Assembly (NCBI GenBank): GCA_963575645.1
Contig: OY754476.1
Span: 8,308,001 to 8,372,000, forward strand
Length of the DNA stretch: 64,000 nucleotides
Reading direction: 5' to 3'
Source: Xanthostigma xanthostigma
Taxonomy: Eukaryota > Arthropoda > Insecta > Raphidioptera > Raphidiidae
Positions within the stretch are counted from its first letter, which is position 1, and the number at the start of each line of letters is the position of its first letter. This document shows positions 54,570 through 64,000 of the stretch, piece after piece. A program made the translations under genes and the position numbers. Under the pieces are notes generated by a model. The model was not told the DNA's origin and ran no database searches. It worked only from the letters and a program-made list of their open reading frames with translations.

Positions 54570-54811
54570 TATACTGCCCTAAAAAGGCAAAGGGCAGTAA
54601 GTGACATTTGTTGAAAAATGAGTTCATACTGAAACCAACGACAGCAGTAAGTGCTGCAGCAATAATTTTATTGTTTTTAAAACATGTTTCCCCCATGTTT
54701 TGGTTTTCATAATCTAAAATTCTGGACGGTCAATACATTTTTAGTAAATCGTGATTTAGTCAAATTCATAAGTTAGTCACTTACTGCCTTTTGCCTTTTT
54801 ACGACAGTATA
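54570..54811. mobile_element. Mariner-like MITE, 242 bp
   Basis: TATACTGCCCTAAAAAGGCA plus AAGGGCAGTAAGTGAC is mirrored at the right (GTCACTTACTGCCTTTTGCC plus TTTTTACGACAGTATA). TA at the borders suits Tc1/mariner insertion. The inner GCAGTAAGTGC repeats the terminal motif. Confidence 0.8.
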
Positions 54812-56029
54812 TATATCAAAAATGAATCTAAAATCTAAAATAACTCCGACCCAAAACGACTACCTAATCGATTTTTTACAAAGTATGAAATAATTTAATG
54901 TTTTTTTTATTCTTCATATAAAAGTACGTGACTGATATTCTTGAAAAAATGGAAAACTCTCAAAAACTGCAAATATAATTATCAATCATGAACTAAATGT
55001 GCGTTACCGTGTCGTAATTTACTTGTATATGTTTTGAAACAGCTCGTTGAGATTTTGTAACAGTTCCCAACTAGAGATTGCAATCCCGTGTCATTTCCAA
55101 TCCAGCCAGATCCGACCGGATTTCCATCAATCCGGCCGGATTAAACAAGTCTGGATAATTTTCTATTTTCGTTCCAAAATGGAATGTTTATGAGAAAAAC
55201 GAGTGAGTGTATTATAATCAAGTTTATTTAATCTACTGAGATCACAATAGTTAGGTATTTGATCAAATCTCATTCTTATATTTATGACAGACATCATGGG
55301 CATCTAATTAATAGACCGCCACTAAATTCTACGTTTCAAAACAGTCTCGTTTTAGCTACTGCGCATGACTGTGACGATTTCGTGTCCGTTCTCAGGCTAC
55401 TTTGAGCATACCTATTAAGATCATTCTAAATCAGATAAATTTCACTTATAATATTAATTAGAAATTACCAACAAAATCGGATCACCTGTTAATAAGCTAC
55501 GATGCCACAACAAACGTATTATTCATTATTCATACACGCGTGTATACACCCCCACAGAAACCACAGCGCTGGCTGCGTCAAATGAATAACACTCCTCGTT
55601 TTGCAACGAAGATTAACAAAGGACGAATAAACTAACCATCAGTGATTAATAATTAATTATATTGTAAAGAACAGTTACACGGGTATTGGTTCATGGTAAA
55701 TGAGCGATGACAGAATAGCTTATTTTCAAATTAATCAGCAAATTCAGTTACTTCGAGCTTTTAATTAAAGTCATAAATGTACAGGACGTTTGAAAGAAAC
55801 GCCGACAAAGATGAGGTTATCGAAAGTACCAAGACGCGCGTCCGTCAACTCACAATTTCGGCGCTACAGAGCGTGAAGAATGCTCTATTTTCGTTATATT
55901 TATAGAACATCTCGTTATTCTCGTCATTCATAATATTGCATCTATCAAATGTACTTTTTATAAATAAAAATGTTGTATTTGAACAAGATACCCCATATTA
56001 ATTCGGCGCAAGTTTTTTTTTATTATTAC
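54812..56029. other. Gene-free stretch with AATCCGGCC words and foldback fragment
   Basis: At 55085-55145 CCGGAT-type words repeat (GATCCGACCGGATTTCCATC). 55348-55395 carries TTTAGCTACTGCGCATGACT plus GTGACGATTTCGTG, a fragment of the 22.8-kb foldback family. No coding. Confidence 0.5.
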
Positions 56030-56664
56030 AAAGGACTACGCACAAACCTTATGGGATTTGATTCTCGGTTAAATTGACCTAAAATGGTTTTACTTCATAG
56101 TTTAAAGGTCACTAAGAAAAAGTGTCCATCCGCGCATAGCCTAAAACCAATAGATTTTTAGCTACATATCGTCGGTCTAATTTTAAAACCCCGTAAGTCA
56201 ATTTTGGTTATTTTTTACGAGGTTTTACAGAAGTGTAGGTACTAAAATCCTAAAGCACTATAGCCTAAAATCAAAATTTCATAAAATTTTGACTTACGAG
56301 GTTTTAAAATTAATTCACAAACATGTTTCGTGTTCAACTTTTGTGCTTTTTTTAGAAATCGAAAAATAGTCGAAAACTAGGTAATGTTGAAAGCTGTCAC
56401 CTTGTATAAAATAATAAAATCATATTCGGATTCAGCGCACCCGAAAACATATTTCTAGAGCTTAGGATTTTTTAAGATTGTGAATTCAATGAATATCTCT
56501 ATCTAAAATCTCGCTAAACATATATGTAGCTAAAATTCTATTGGTTTTTAGGCTATGCGCCCATGGACATTTTTTCTTAATGACCTTTAAGCTATAATAT
56601 AAAACTGCAGTTTAGATCAATTTAACGGAGAACCAAATCCCATAAGGTTTGTGCGGGGTCCTTT
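56030..56664. mobile_element. Long-TIR element, 635 bp, arms about 140 bp
   Basis: AAAGGACTACGCACAAACCT plus TATGGGATTTGATTCTC, then GCATAGCCTAAAACCAATAG and AGCTACATAT, inverted at 56522-56664. A second inverted pair lies inside (AATTTTAAAACCCCGTAAGT at 56178 and ACTTACGAGGTTTTAAAATT at 56294). Long TIRs suggest a MULE or foldback type; no target duplication is obvious. Confidence 0.8.
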
Positions 56665-58037
56665 AGAAAAAAACATAAATATATTTTTTTGCATATTTTT
56701 TAGTAGAATTCAGCGCCGTAGTCAAATTTTTAGAATTAGAATCAAACCTATTTTTTTTTAAATGAGAGCCAGAATTTGTCTCGTAAAAAACACCTTTTAT
56801 AATTACATGTTTAATTTTTCTCTAACTCAAGTATTTCAGTAGGTAAAACGAAAATGGGACATCCTGTAGCGCTGAAACCATACTTTCGCGTCGGCGGGCG
56901 CTTGTTTATGCACAAAAATGTCTTCTACCACCCCAGGAAGTTTGCCGTTGTTATTTTTAAACGTTCTATATATATCTTGGCTTTTCAGGGAATTAATTAT
57001 TACGTACATAATTATTTTTTTTAAACAGTTGAATTCTAATTAAAGCACTAAGTATGTATATTAGCATTGGATAAAATCTTACTAACAATTGAAGCGTATC
57101 CAATCAGAACCAATAGAAAAGTAGATATGTTGCTTAGCAACACCCTTTAAGCTACATAATATGTTTGCCTATATTCATTTTTTTCTTTGTGTTTCCCTCT
57201 TTTTGCAACAGCTGTGCTACTATTAAACTTAAAAAAGACATGGTAGGTAATTTTTTAAATAAAAAGCATATATATTTAATTAAAAGCAAACATTAAAATT
57301 TCTTGCTTCAAAATTATGCCTCTGATAAATAACTATTTGCTGTCTATAATATGGATTCTCAATATCAAAGCGAACAAGATATCTGAGCATTAATTTTGCA
57401 TTGTAATTATTTTAATATAATTCCTATGTAAGACAGGTGTTTCTAGGTGTAACTAGCAACTGCGAATAATGTGCAATTATTTTAAATGGCTGGAAACACA
57501 TCTTACCATACATTATTCTCAGTAGTATTAATATAGTATCTTGAATACTCTGCTCATAAGTTGGTAAGCTATTAAAATAACGATGTACCGCCCTTATATC
57601 ATTGTAATATTACAAAACTAATAATAATAAATTTGTTGCCATTTATTTTTTGAGAAATTTATGATTTCTTGTAAAAATCTCATTTAAAATTTGTCCATTA
57701 AATTTCAATACATTAAAAAAACAAAGAGTCACTTGCATGATTTAATATGTATTTTTATGCGCATGTTAAAAATTGTTTTATTATGTATTCATACACCTGT
57801 ACATTAAATAAAATTGAAGTGTCTGTCTGTATTATCAAAACAGCAACCACTCAACAAAGAAAATTAATACTCGTACTGCACTAAGGGCAAATTATGATAT
57901 GATGAATGAATACCAATTTCTCTGAATTATGAAACAACTAAACTAACGCTTTCACGTTTTTTCATATATAAGGCCAGCTTCCGAAAAAAATCTTTCGCTG
58001 TAAAGTGTAAATGATCGTGTTTGCTATCAATTCAATA
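56665..58037. other. Gene-free stretch
   Basis: AT-rich; no recognised coding, RNA or terminal repeats. Confidence 0.4.
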
Positions 58038-58577
58038 AAGGCTCAGTTACATTGAGCGAGTTTACAAGCTGCTTGTTGGCGAATTCGCTAGTTGCTAGTA
58101 AACTCGCTCAGTGTAATCAGTTTACTAGCCAAGTATCAGATTGTAAACGATCTGCGAGTAAAGTTGAAAGCCGGTCAACTTTACTCGCTACTCGCTGGCG
58201 TTTGGGATTGTTCGCTAGTAAACTAGCCGTCTGTCATCATTACTAACCGCGTGTCATCATAGTTGCTAGTGAGATAGCTGCGAGTATCTCATTTGTCTAC
58301 AAAATACTGACGGAATTACTTCGCGCGGGAGTCGTTATTTTAGTCCATATGCTATCAAAAGAAAAATGTAGGTATATTCCATAATAGAGGGTACTGCTGA
58401 TAGACGTTAAGAAATTCCACAATATGATTTACGTTCCACTTCAAAAAAACAACACGTGGTTTCAACTCGCTAGCTAGTTGGCTACTAGAGCGAGTGGAAA
58501 GTTTTGTGTCATCATCATTCGCCCGCTTCTAAAATCGCTGGCTATAGTAGATTGTAAACTCGCTCAAATCGAGCCTT
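58038..58577. mobile_element. TIR element, 540 bp, with repeated GCGAGTTTAC motifs
   Basis: AAGGCTCAGTTACATTGAGC plus GAGTTTACAA is mirrored at the right (TTGTAAACTCGCTCAAATCG plus AGCCTT). TA flanks both sides (58036-58037, 58578-58579). CTAGTAAACTCGCT and its inverse recur several times inside, giving nested hairpins. The short frames here follow from those repeats. Confidence 0.8.
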
Positions 58578-58867
58578 TAGACAATGAAGCTCTAACTTCG
58601 CTCATGAATGAAAAGGCCCGAGCCTACCCGAACGCTCGTGCGCTACTTACGAAGGTTCACTCGTGTAACAATGCGTCAATCGGCGATGTTCGACTGGATA
58701 TCCGGTTATCCGGCTACAAGGTTGGCCGGATATTCGGTATCCGTCAAAACAGCTATCCGTTTCTTCATCTCTACAAAAACGTTTCCTACGCTTTATTATA
58801 GATATAATAAAAAGTAGGTTTCAAGGTGTCAAGCTGGGCGTATGCTTGAGTATAAAAACTTGTCAAT
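58578..58867. other. Gene-free, GC-richer; TATCCGG repeats
   Basis: 58690-58765 holds several TATCCGG/CCGGATA words, similar to the ends of the AGTGATGTGCCGGAT hAT family. A 107-codon frame (58478-58801) starts inside the adjacent element and shows no family resemblance. Confidence 0.35.
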
Positions 58868-59290
58868 AAATAAAATTATCGACCAATTTTTCAGACAAAT
58901 ATATTAACAAAAAATAATATTTAATACATTAACGTTTCGGTCCGGATTTGGATCTTCTTCAGAACTGATCTAAAAAATTAAAAATTAATTAATAATTAGT
59001 TTCTAATTGGTTTTTGAAAAAAATCGCTTTAAGTTTTGAATTATCAAATATTGAAAAAATAACAACAGACGTTAATCAAAGATTTATTATTTTTTTAATA
59101 TTTGATAATTCAAAACATAATTTTTGCAAAAAACAATTAGAAACTAATTATTAATTAATTTATATATTTTTTAGATCAGTTCTGAAGAAGATCCAAATCA
59201 GGACAGAACCGTTAATGTATTATATATTATTTTTTGTTAATATATTTGTCTAAAAAACTGGTCGATAATTTTATTTATAGAGAAGTTCTA
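58868..59290. repeat. Inverted pair of Penelope-like pLTR fragments
   Basis: The arms (about 58868-59066 minus, 59095-59290 plus) each carry TCAGTTCTGAAGAAGATCC and the flanking ATTATCGACCAATTTTTCAG/CTGGTCGATAATTTTATTTA. They are diverged copies of 51869-52150. The hammerhead-like cores are damaged: stem II mispairs in both, and GAAA is GAAC in the right arm. Confidence 0.65.
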
Positions 59291-59381
59291 ATCAGACGTT
59301 AATCAAATATTTGTATAAAAACTTGTCTTATAATGGAGTCACGGGCTTACGCTAGTATAATATACGCCTTTCGTATGTATA

Positions 59382-59570
59382 ACATTCCACCCAATTCATG
59401 ATCACTCCTTAACAGGACTTCTAACGGGACACTTTCATCTAAGTAAGCATCTGCATACAATGGAACTGATTAGAAATACCTTGTTATACAGGTCTAGGTA
59501 GTGTGGTCAGGACGACGACTCATCCCACCACATAATTGGCGACTGTGCTCCTTTGATCACCCTCATATAA
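59382..59570 (+). pseudogene. LINE RNase H-domain remnant
   Basis: Translation contains SLTGLLTGHFHLSKHLHTM, one internal stop, then CGQDDDSSHHIIGDCAPL. LTGHxxLxxHLxxM followed by CxxCxxxxxxxxHxxxxCPxL is the end of the RNase H domain and the zinc knuckle of Jockey/R1-type LINEs. The first knuckle cysteine is lost. A strongly decayed plus-strand copy. Confidence 0.65.
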
Positions 59571-59799
59571 AAACTTTGAGTCCGCATACTCTGAAAACCA
59601 ATACTTCGTAATGTATGACTAGGGTTTTCATACCGAAATTTCAGGTAAAAATTTTAAACATATTCATTCCGGAACTGAAGAAATTAATATATCGAATTCC
59701 AGAATGAATACTCCGGCATAATCCGATGTCACCACGAGATCTGTTTAACAAAAGAAACGCTCAATGTTCGTTTCGTCTGCGCAAGCCTAATTTGGTTAA
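59571..59799. other. No gene seen
   Basis: Nothing recognised between the LINE relic and the MITE. Confidence 0.4.
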
Positions 59800-60054
59800 G
59801 GGGCCATTCAAGTATTACGTAAGCACCAAAGGGGGGCTTATTTTTGATGACATGAGGGACAGGGGGGTCTAGATAGTGATGACGTCAGCAATATTTATTT
59901 ATAACAATAAAGAAGAACAGATTTTTAAAAAATATATACCAATGTTTACGTAAGCATAGGAGGAAGGAGTAAGAGCTTTGCTTACTTTTGCTGACAAAAG
60001 GAAGGGGGGTCAAAAATTACTAAAATTCTGCTTACGTAATACTTGAATGGCCCC
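59800..60054. mobile_element. PIF/Harbinger-type MITE, 255 bp, TAA duplication
   Basis: GGGGCCATTCAAGTATTACG plus TAAGCA at the left is mirrored at the right (TGCTTACGTAATACTTGAAT plus GGCCCC). A 3-bp direct duplication TAA lies at 59797-59799 and 60055-60057, as made by PIF/Harbinger transposases. GGGGGG tracts lie next to both ends. Non-coding. Confidence 0.85.
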
Positions 60055-60270
60055 TAACAAGTGATTCATCGGAACCATTACGGAAGGACTGTTTCGCAAA
60101 GGTCTAGAACTGTTCAAAACCTGTTTTGTTGCCCTCACATTTATCTTTGTGTATGGCCATCGTCAATCGTGTTTCTGTCGTATCGCATTCCGGAGGACAC
60201 AGTGTATTCGGAATTAATGCAAACATCTCCTTTCAGTAGGACAGTTCTTGGGACAACTCATATTATACAT

Positions 60271-60815
60271 TAGTGATGTGCCGGATATCCGTATACGTAT
60301 CCGCGGATATCCGAGGGAGAAGAAAGATTCGTATCTGTATCGGTTAGTTTTTGGCGGATCTTTTACGGATCTTTTACCTTATTAATTTTCAATTCATAAA
60401 TGAAATTTTATATATATAGGTGATTAGGTAATAATGAAAACCTGTTAAATTCCATTCAGATTATTTTTTATTTTTTTAAATCATATTTGGCATCTTTATA
60501 TTGCAAACATTTATCGTAGTGAGTACCATACCAATAGTACATAACTCAAAGGTACTAAAAAACTATCTTTATAATGAGATATTGCACATCGATCTTTGGA
60601 AAGAGACAATCTGTTATGAGGGTTAACTCTTAAAGAGGTCAATAACTTTTTCCCATAACAGATAGTCTCTTTCCAAAGGTCGATGTGCAATATTTACCGT
60701 CGTGTACTCTAAGAAAGTTAAGATCCGTATCCGTATTCGCGGAACTTGAAATCAAATATCCGTATTCAGATCCGTATCCGCGGATATACATTTTTAACGA
60801 TCCGGCACATCACTA
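60271..60815 (+). mobile_element. hAT MITE, complete, 545 bp
   Basis: Opens TAGTGATGTGCCGGATATCC and closes GATCCGGCACATCACTA. The flanking octamers TTATACAT and TTATAATT match in only six of eight positions, so the duplication has decayed or one side was altered. The internal hairpin is as in the sister copies. Confidence 0.88.
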
Positions 60816-62784
60816 TTATAATTATACACAACCTATTTCATTATGTTTGTGATCTTCTGACGTTTACCGTTTTCCAATTTCCAATATCTATTAATTAATA
60901 CCCTGTATACAGAGTACAGACCTTCCATACCCTTGCACGTAATACATATTATTATATACAATTAATACGTATAGGGGAGATATGCCATGAAACGACCAGT
61001 TTTTGAAAATATTAAACAGTTTTATAAATATATGCCGACCTTATCGAAATTCGACGGAGTGAGAGTATTTGGTAAAGTATCTTATTGAAATAAAAAAAAA
61101 GTAGTGTTTTTAATGTGAAACATCTATAGGCGCGCGTCTTGGCAGTAAAACGCCACGGCAAACGGCACGATGCTCTCCCCCTCACCGTCATCGCTCTCGA
61201 CTCCCTTGTCTGTGCGCACGCGTATACTAGTATACTGTGTGAGCTGTGTGCTGCGTGTGCCTTTCTATCCGACTATACATGTTTTTAATATGACAGAGTG
61301 AAATTTAGTTACTTATAGAATTTCGCTTAAATGTATGTTTCACATTTGCTTTTCCGCGACGGATAATTTTTATTTTTTTATATTACAAAAAAAAATCTGA
61401 ACTCTTCTTTTTAACATGCTTAATTGCTTACTTTCGTCTTTGCCGAGCGGTTAAATAAAACCCATTTCACACACAGCATGTATTCAGAATAATTGCTTCT
61501 TTATTTTAATCTAAACAATAATAATAATATAGAAAATACTGATGAACAAAAAGCTTGAATTAAAACAATATATATGTAAGTCGGTTGAACAGGGAACGGT
61601 TGATGGACTGTCGGAAAAAAACAGTTTGTGTTTATATACGTGTACCTATATTATCGATAATTAAAAATTTAATGTAGGAGAGGATGGGGCCAATTGTAGC
61701 ATTGTTCTTATTGAGAACAGCGCTACTTGTGGCACTTCTTCAAACTACAAAAATATCTCATTTTTTGTCGCAAACTTTGCTTTGCAAACCGCAAAGATCG
61801 TCTCCTTCCCTGTACTCCAAAGCCAAAGGTATCAAAACCGATTTCTCGTGCAGAAACTATTTAAAATTCTACTATGTTTTTCTTTCGTCTCATGGCATAT
61901 TTACCCTGAATACTTTGTAACATCAAGCAAACAGGTATTCCCCAGTGCTACAATTTAACGTGTACTACCTATATTGCTATTGAATTCAGAAGCTACAACT
62001 CCCAATAATCAATAATTTAATTAAAAATTGCGTAATTGAACATAATTTATAAGAAAAGAATCTAAAAAGATTAAAACAATTTTTCTCTACTATTTATAAT
62101 CACCTTCCTTAACCTTCGTTCAAAAAAGTCACAGCAATTATTTCTCTGTTATAGTCGTAGTTGGTTTATTTTACGATAACTCCTAATCCCACCAAAAAGC
62201 AAATGTGAAAAAAGGTGTAGAACGGTCAAGTTGTAAGCTGCGTTGAATTTTAATACTGTTGCTATGGAAACGTTTATTTTAATTTACGCACTAATGCGAA
62301 ATAGTGACGTAGTAGTAAGAACACTAGACTCCCATTCGGGAGTATTCACTTCAAAAAATGGATGTCCATTCGAGGTATTCTAAACGAAAATCTTTTGATG
62401 ATGCATTCTTTGTTCACGTAATTTAAACTATTATTATTATACCTACTCCAAGAAATACACAAAAAGAAACAAATATATTGTAATTCTTATTATATAATCT
62501 ACATTTTATATCGAAATTTACACTAAAATAGGTACATACATTTATAACTGTTAAAATACACAAAATACAAATTCTGCAACAGGAAATTCAACTTCTCACG
62601 ATGATAATCTTACTGTAACTAACACCTGATTTAGATAAATTAAGTACTAAAGTTGTGTTAGAACCATTCACATAAAGAATGGACTACGCACCAAGGCAGA
62701 AAAAGTGTAATTCAAAAAATGATATAAACAAATGCATTATTCACATATTTGTTTGTGAACAGATCTACGTTTATTTTTTACTTC
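60816..62784. other. Gene-free stretch with GC-rich patch at 61130-61260
   Basis: GGCGCGCGTCTTGGCAG, CGCGTATACTAGTATACTG (a palindrome around CTAG) and GTGTGCTGCGTGTGCC lie in a 130-base GC-rich patch. No ORF or exon signal with support. GGGGCCAATTGTAGCATTG at 61686 and GTGCTACAATTTAACG at 61947 form a weak inverted pair of unknown meaning. Confidence 0.4.
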
Positions 62785-63225
62785 ATGAAATTAATAATAA
62801 TAATAATAATGTGTTTAATGTCCGTTTCTCGACTTTATGTCATAATTACAGACGCCATTCGCACCTTTACTATTTTCCATTTATTACATTTCCCGTTATT
62901 TTCTACATTTTTCAACTTCAATTAATAGCGATGGTCGAAAGAAGGAATTTTAGGACATTGGGATAAGGTAGGCAAATTTTGAGCACAGGAGTTTGACAGG
63001 TAATCGACCATGGCTTTGAATAAGGAACAATCTCGATATTTATCTGGAATTATTGAGGGAAACAATGGAAAACCGCAACAAGATGCCCGATACAGGAATA
63101 ACCGCTTCTCGGCGAGAGGCAGCAGGAGAGAGTCCCAGCCCCATCTCTCCCCGCCGGATACAAACCCGGTACTACCGAATGCGATTCTAGTGCCCTAACC
63201 ACTACGCCACCCGCTCGGTATTTTG
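62785..63225 (-). mobile_element. tRNA-derived SINE, complete, about 440 bp
   Basis: On the minus strand a tRNA-like head (63225-63140) has A box GTGGCGTAGTGGTTAGGGC and B box GGGTTTGTATCC. The body then reads GGAGAGATGGGGCTGGGAC, GCATCTTGTTGCGGTTTTCC, ATTACCTGTCAAACTCCTG and GGTGCGAATGGCGTCTG, with an (ATT)n tail at 62790-62810. Partial copies are at 8.05 and 5.54 kb (plus strand). Pol III promoter boxes are recognisable. Two plus-strand frames across it are not genes. Confidence 0.8.
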
Positions 63226-63665
63226 GTTCCGGTACCGGGAATCGAATCAGAGCCTCCTGAGTCTTATCTTACATATTTTGTTTTCCTATTGTAATTGACA
63301 GACACCCATCAACCATCTTATTCCATCTTGTTGATGGAATGATCGAAACGGCTCAGTCTATGCTCTACGTCAATAGTTAGAACTTAACAAAGAGCAGCTT
63401 TCCTTCAAGTGGCCAGTATTACAAACACCAGTAATTTTATTATTGAAAAATTACCTAATAGTTTGACCAATGCAGCAATCGTTTAAGATTTTATAACGTC
63501 TTCTTCGGGACTAAACAACAATATTTGCACGTAAATATATTTTTTACATAAATAAACGCGCAATATACGGCTATTATTCTATAGAAAAGTCCGCTGTAGT
63601 AAGTCAAGTTAATAGTAAATCTACAAATCCGAGCGAAGCCCGAGACCGGACCGCTAATACTAGTA
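63226..63665. other. Gene-free stretch with Helitron-like scar
   Basis: CCGAGCGAAGCCCGAGACCG plus GACCGCTAA before T at 63629-63658 is a bare Helitron-type 3' end. TCTTGTTGATGG/CCATCAACAAG words around 63310-63335 form a small hairpin. Confidence 0.45.
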
Positions 63666-64000
63666 CAATAGAACCTCTGTAAGTCGAAAACCTCCAAAAT
63701 TCGAAAAAATGTTTTGTTCCCTTTCCTTCAAGTCCCCTAAACTTGTCATCTCAACCCTCTATATAGGTCGAAATTATTAATGAGTCCCTTCAAGCCATTT
63801 CGGTACGTTTTCCCTCCATAACTCGAAAAAATAAATTGGACCTCTGTATTTCGAGCGAAGCAATGTTTGGTTTTACAACCTTTACCTAAAATTACTTAGA
63901 TAGAATCTTAACCTCTACAGTCAAATATTTCTTTACGAAATCCTTCATAAGTCGAAAACTCTATAACTCGAATTTTTTGGCGTTTACCTTGAAGTTTGAC
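63666..64000. mobile_element. Tigger/pogo-type end, runs off window
   Basis: TA then CAATAGAACCTCTGTAAGTC plus GAAAACCTCC, followed by repeated TAAGTCGAAAA, TAACTCGAAAA and TAGGTCGAAAT words. The CAGTAGAACCTCTATAAGTCG pattern is standard for Tigger/pogo ends and subterminal repeats. The other end and any transposase lie beyond 64000. Confidence 0.65.

Overview
The window is AT-rich eukaryotic DNA, almost certainly from an insect. The best fit is Lepidoptera. That rests on repeats I know mainly from moth and butterfly genomes: the GGGTTCCGTA...CACTTGGCCG repeat at 2.1-2.7 kb, the ACCGACTTCAAAAA family at 8.4-9.0, 20.4 and 44.9 kb, the DNA-element family starting GACGTGATAACGTC, and many GTAGGTAC-type words. 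A hemipteran or another insect is not excluded. No complete conserved protein-coding gene is visible. The short open frames are mostly chance or mirror images inside palindromic elements. The window is an intergenic or very long intronic tract filled with interspersed repeats.

Layout. 0-6.6 kb: LINE tail, GGGTTCCGTA repeat, foldback, tRNA-Leu-like and tRNA-Lys-like sequences, small DNA elements. 6.6-15 kb: a SINE with an (ATT)n tail, ACCGACTTC elements, hAT pieces, a reverse-strand Helitron and a 258-bp inverted-repeat element. 15-22 kb: a second LINE tail, a candidate recursive splice site at 16.2 kb, a complete hAT MITE with 8-bp duplication (18.4 kb), a GC-rich promoter-like block with a splice donor (20.5-20.7 kb), a Helitron and a minisatellite. 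22-31 kb: foldbacks, a TTAA-type MITE pair, a TATA/Inr promoter candidate (26.27 kb), and two hAT elements with perfect 8-bp duplications, one with the end of a transposase and one with nested elements. 31-39 kb: a Tigger/pogo remnant, a 445-bp TA-flanked element, a degenerate histone H3-like tail with two histone-type 3' stem-loops, four TTAA MITEs, and a family of TA-flanked near-perfect palindromes. 39-48.5 kb: mostly empty AT-rich DNA, another LINE tail, and two Helitron copies that carry a tRNA-Lys-like sequence. 48.5-64 kb: more hAT MITEs (one nested in a Helitron), a second Helitron family, palindromes, inverted repeats with hammerhead-like motifs, a LINE RNase H relic, a PIF/Harbinger-type MITE, a full SINE, and a Tigger end running off the window.

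Most elements are non-autonomous and depend on enzymes encoded elsewhere. Possible host signals are few: the CAG|GTGAGT ratchet-type site at 16,210, the promoter-like block near 20.6 kb and the TATA/Inr pair at 26.27 kb, all on the plus strand. If real, they would suggest that the window lies inside or beside a long plus-strand gene. All family names come from reading the sequence; no database search was made.
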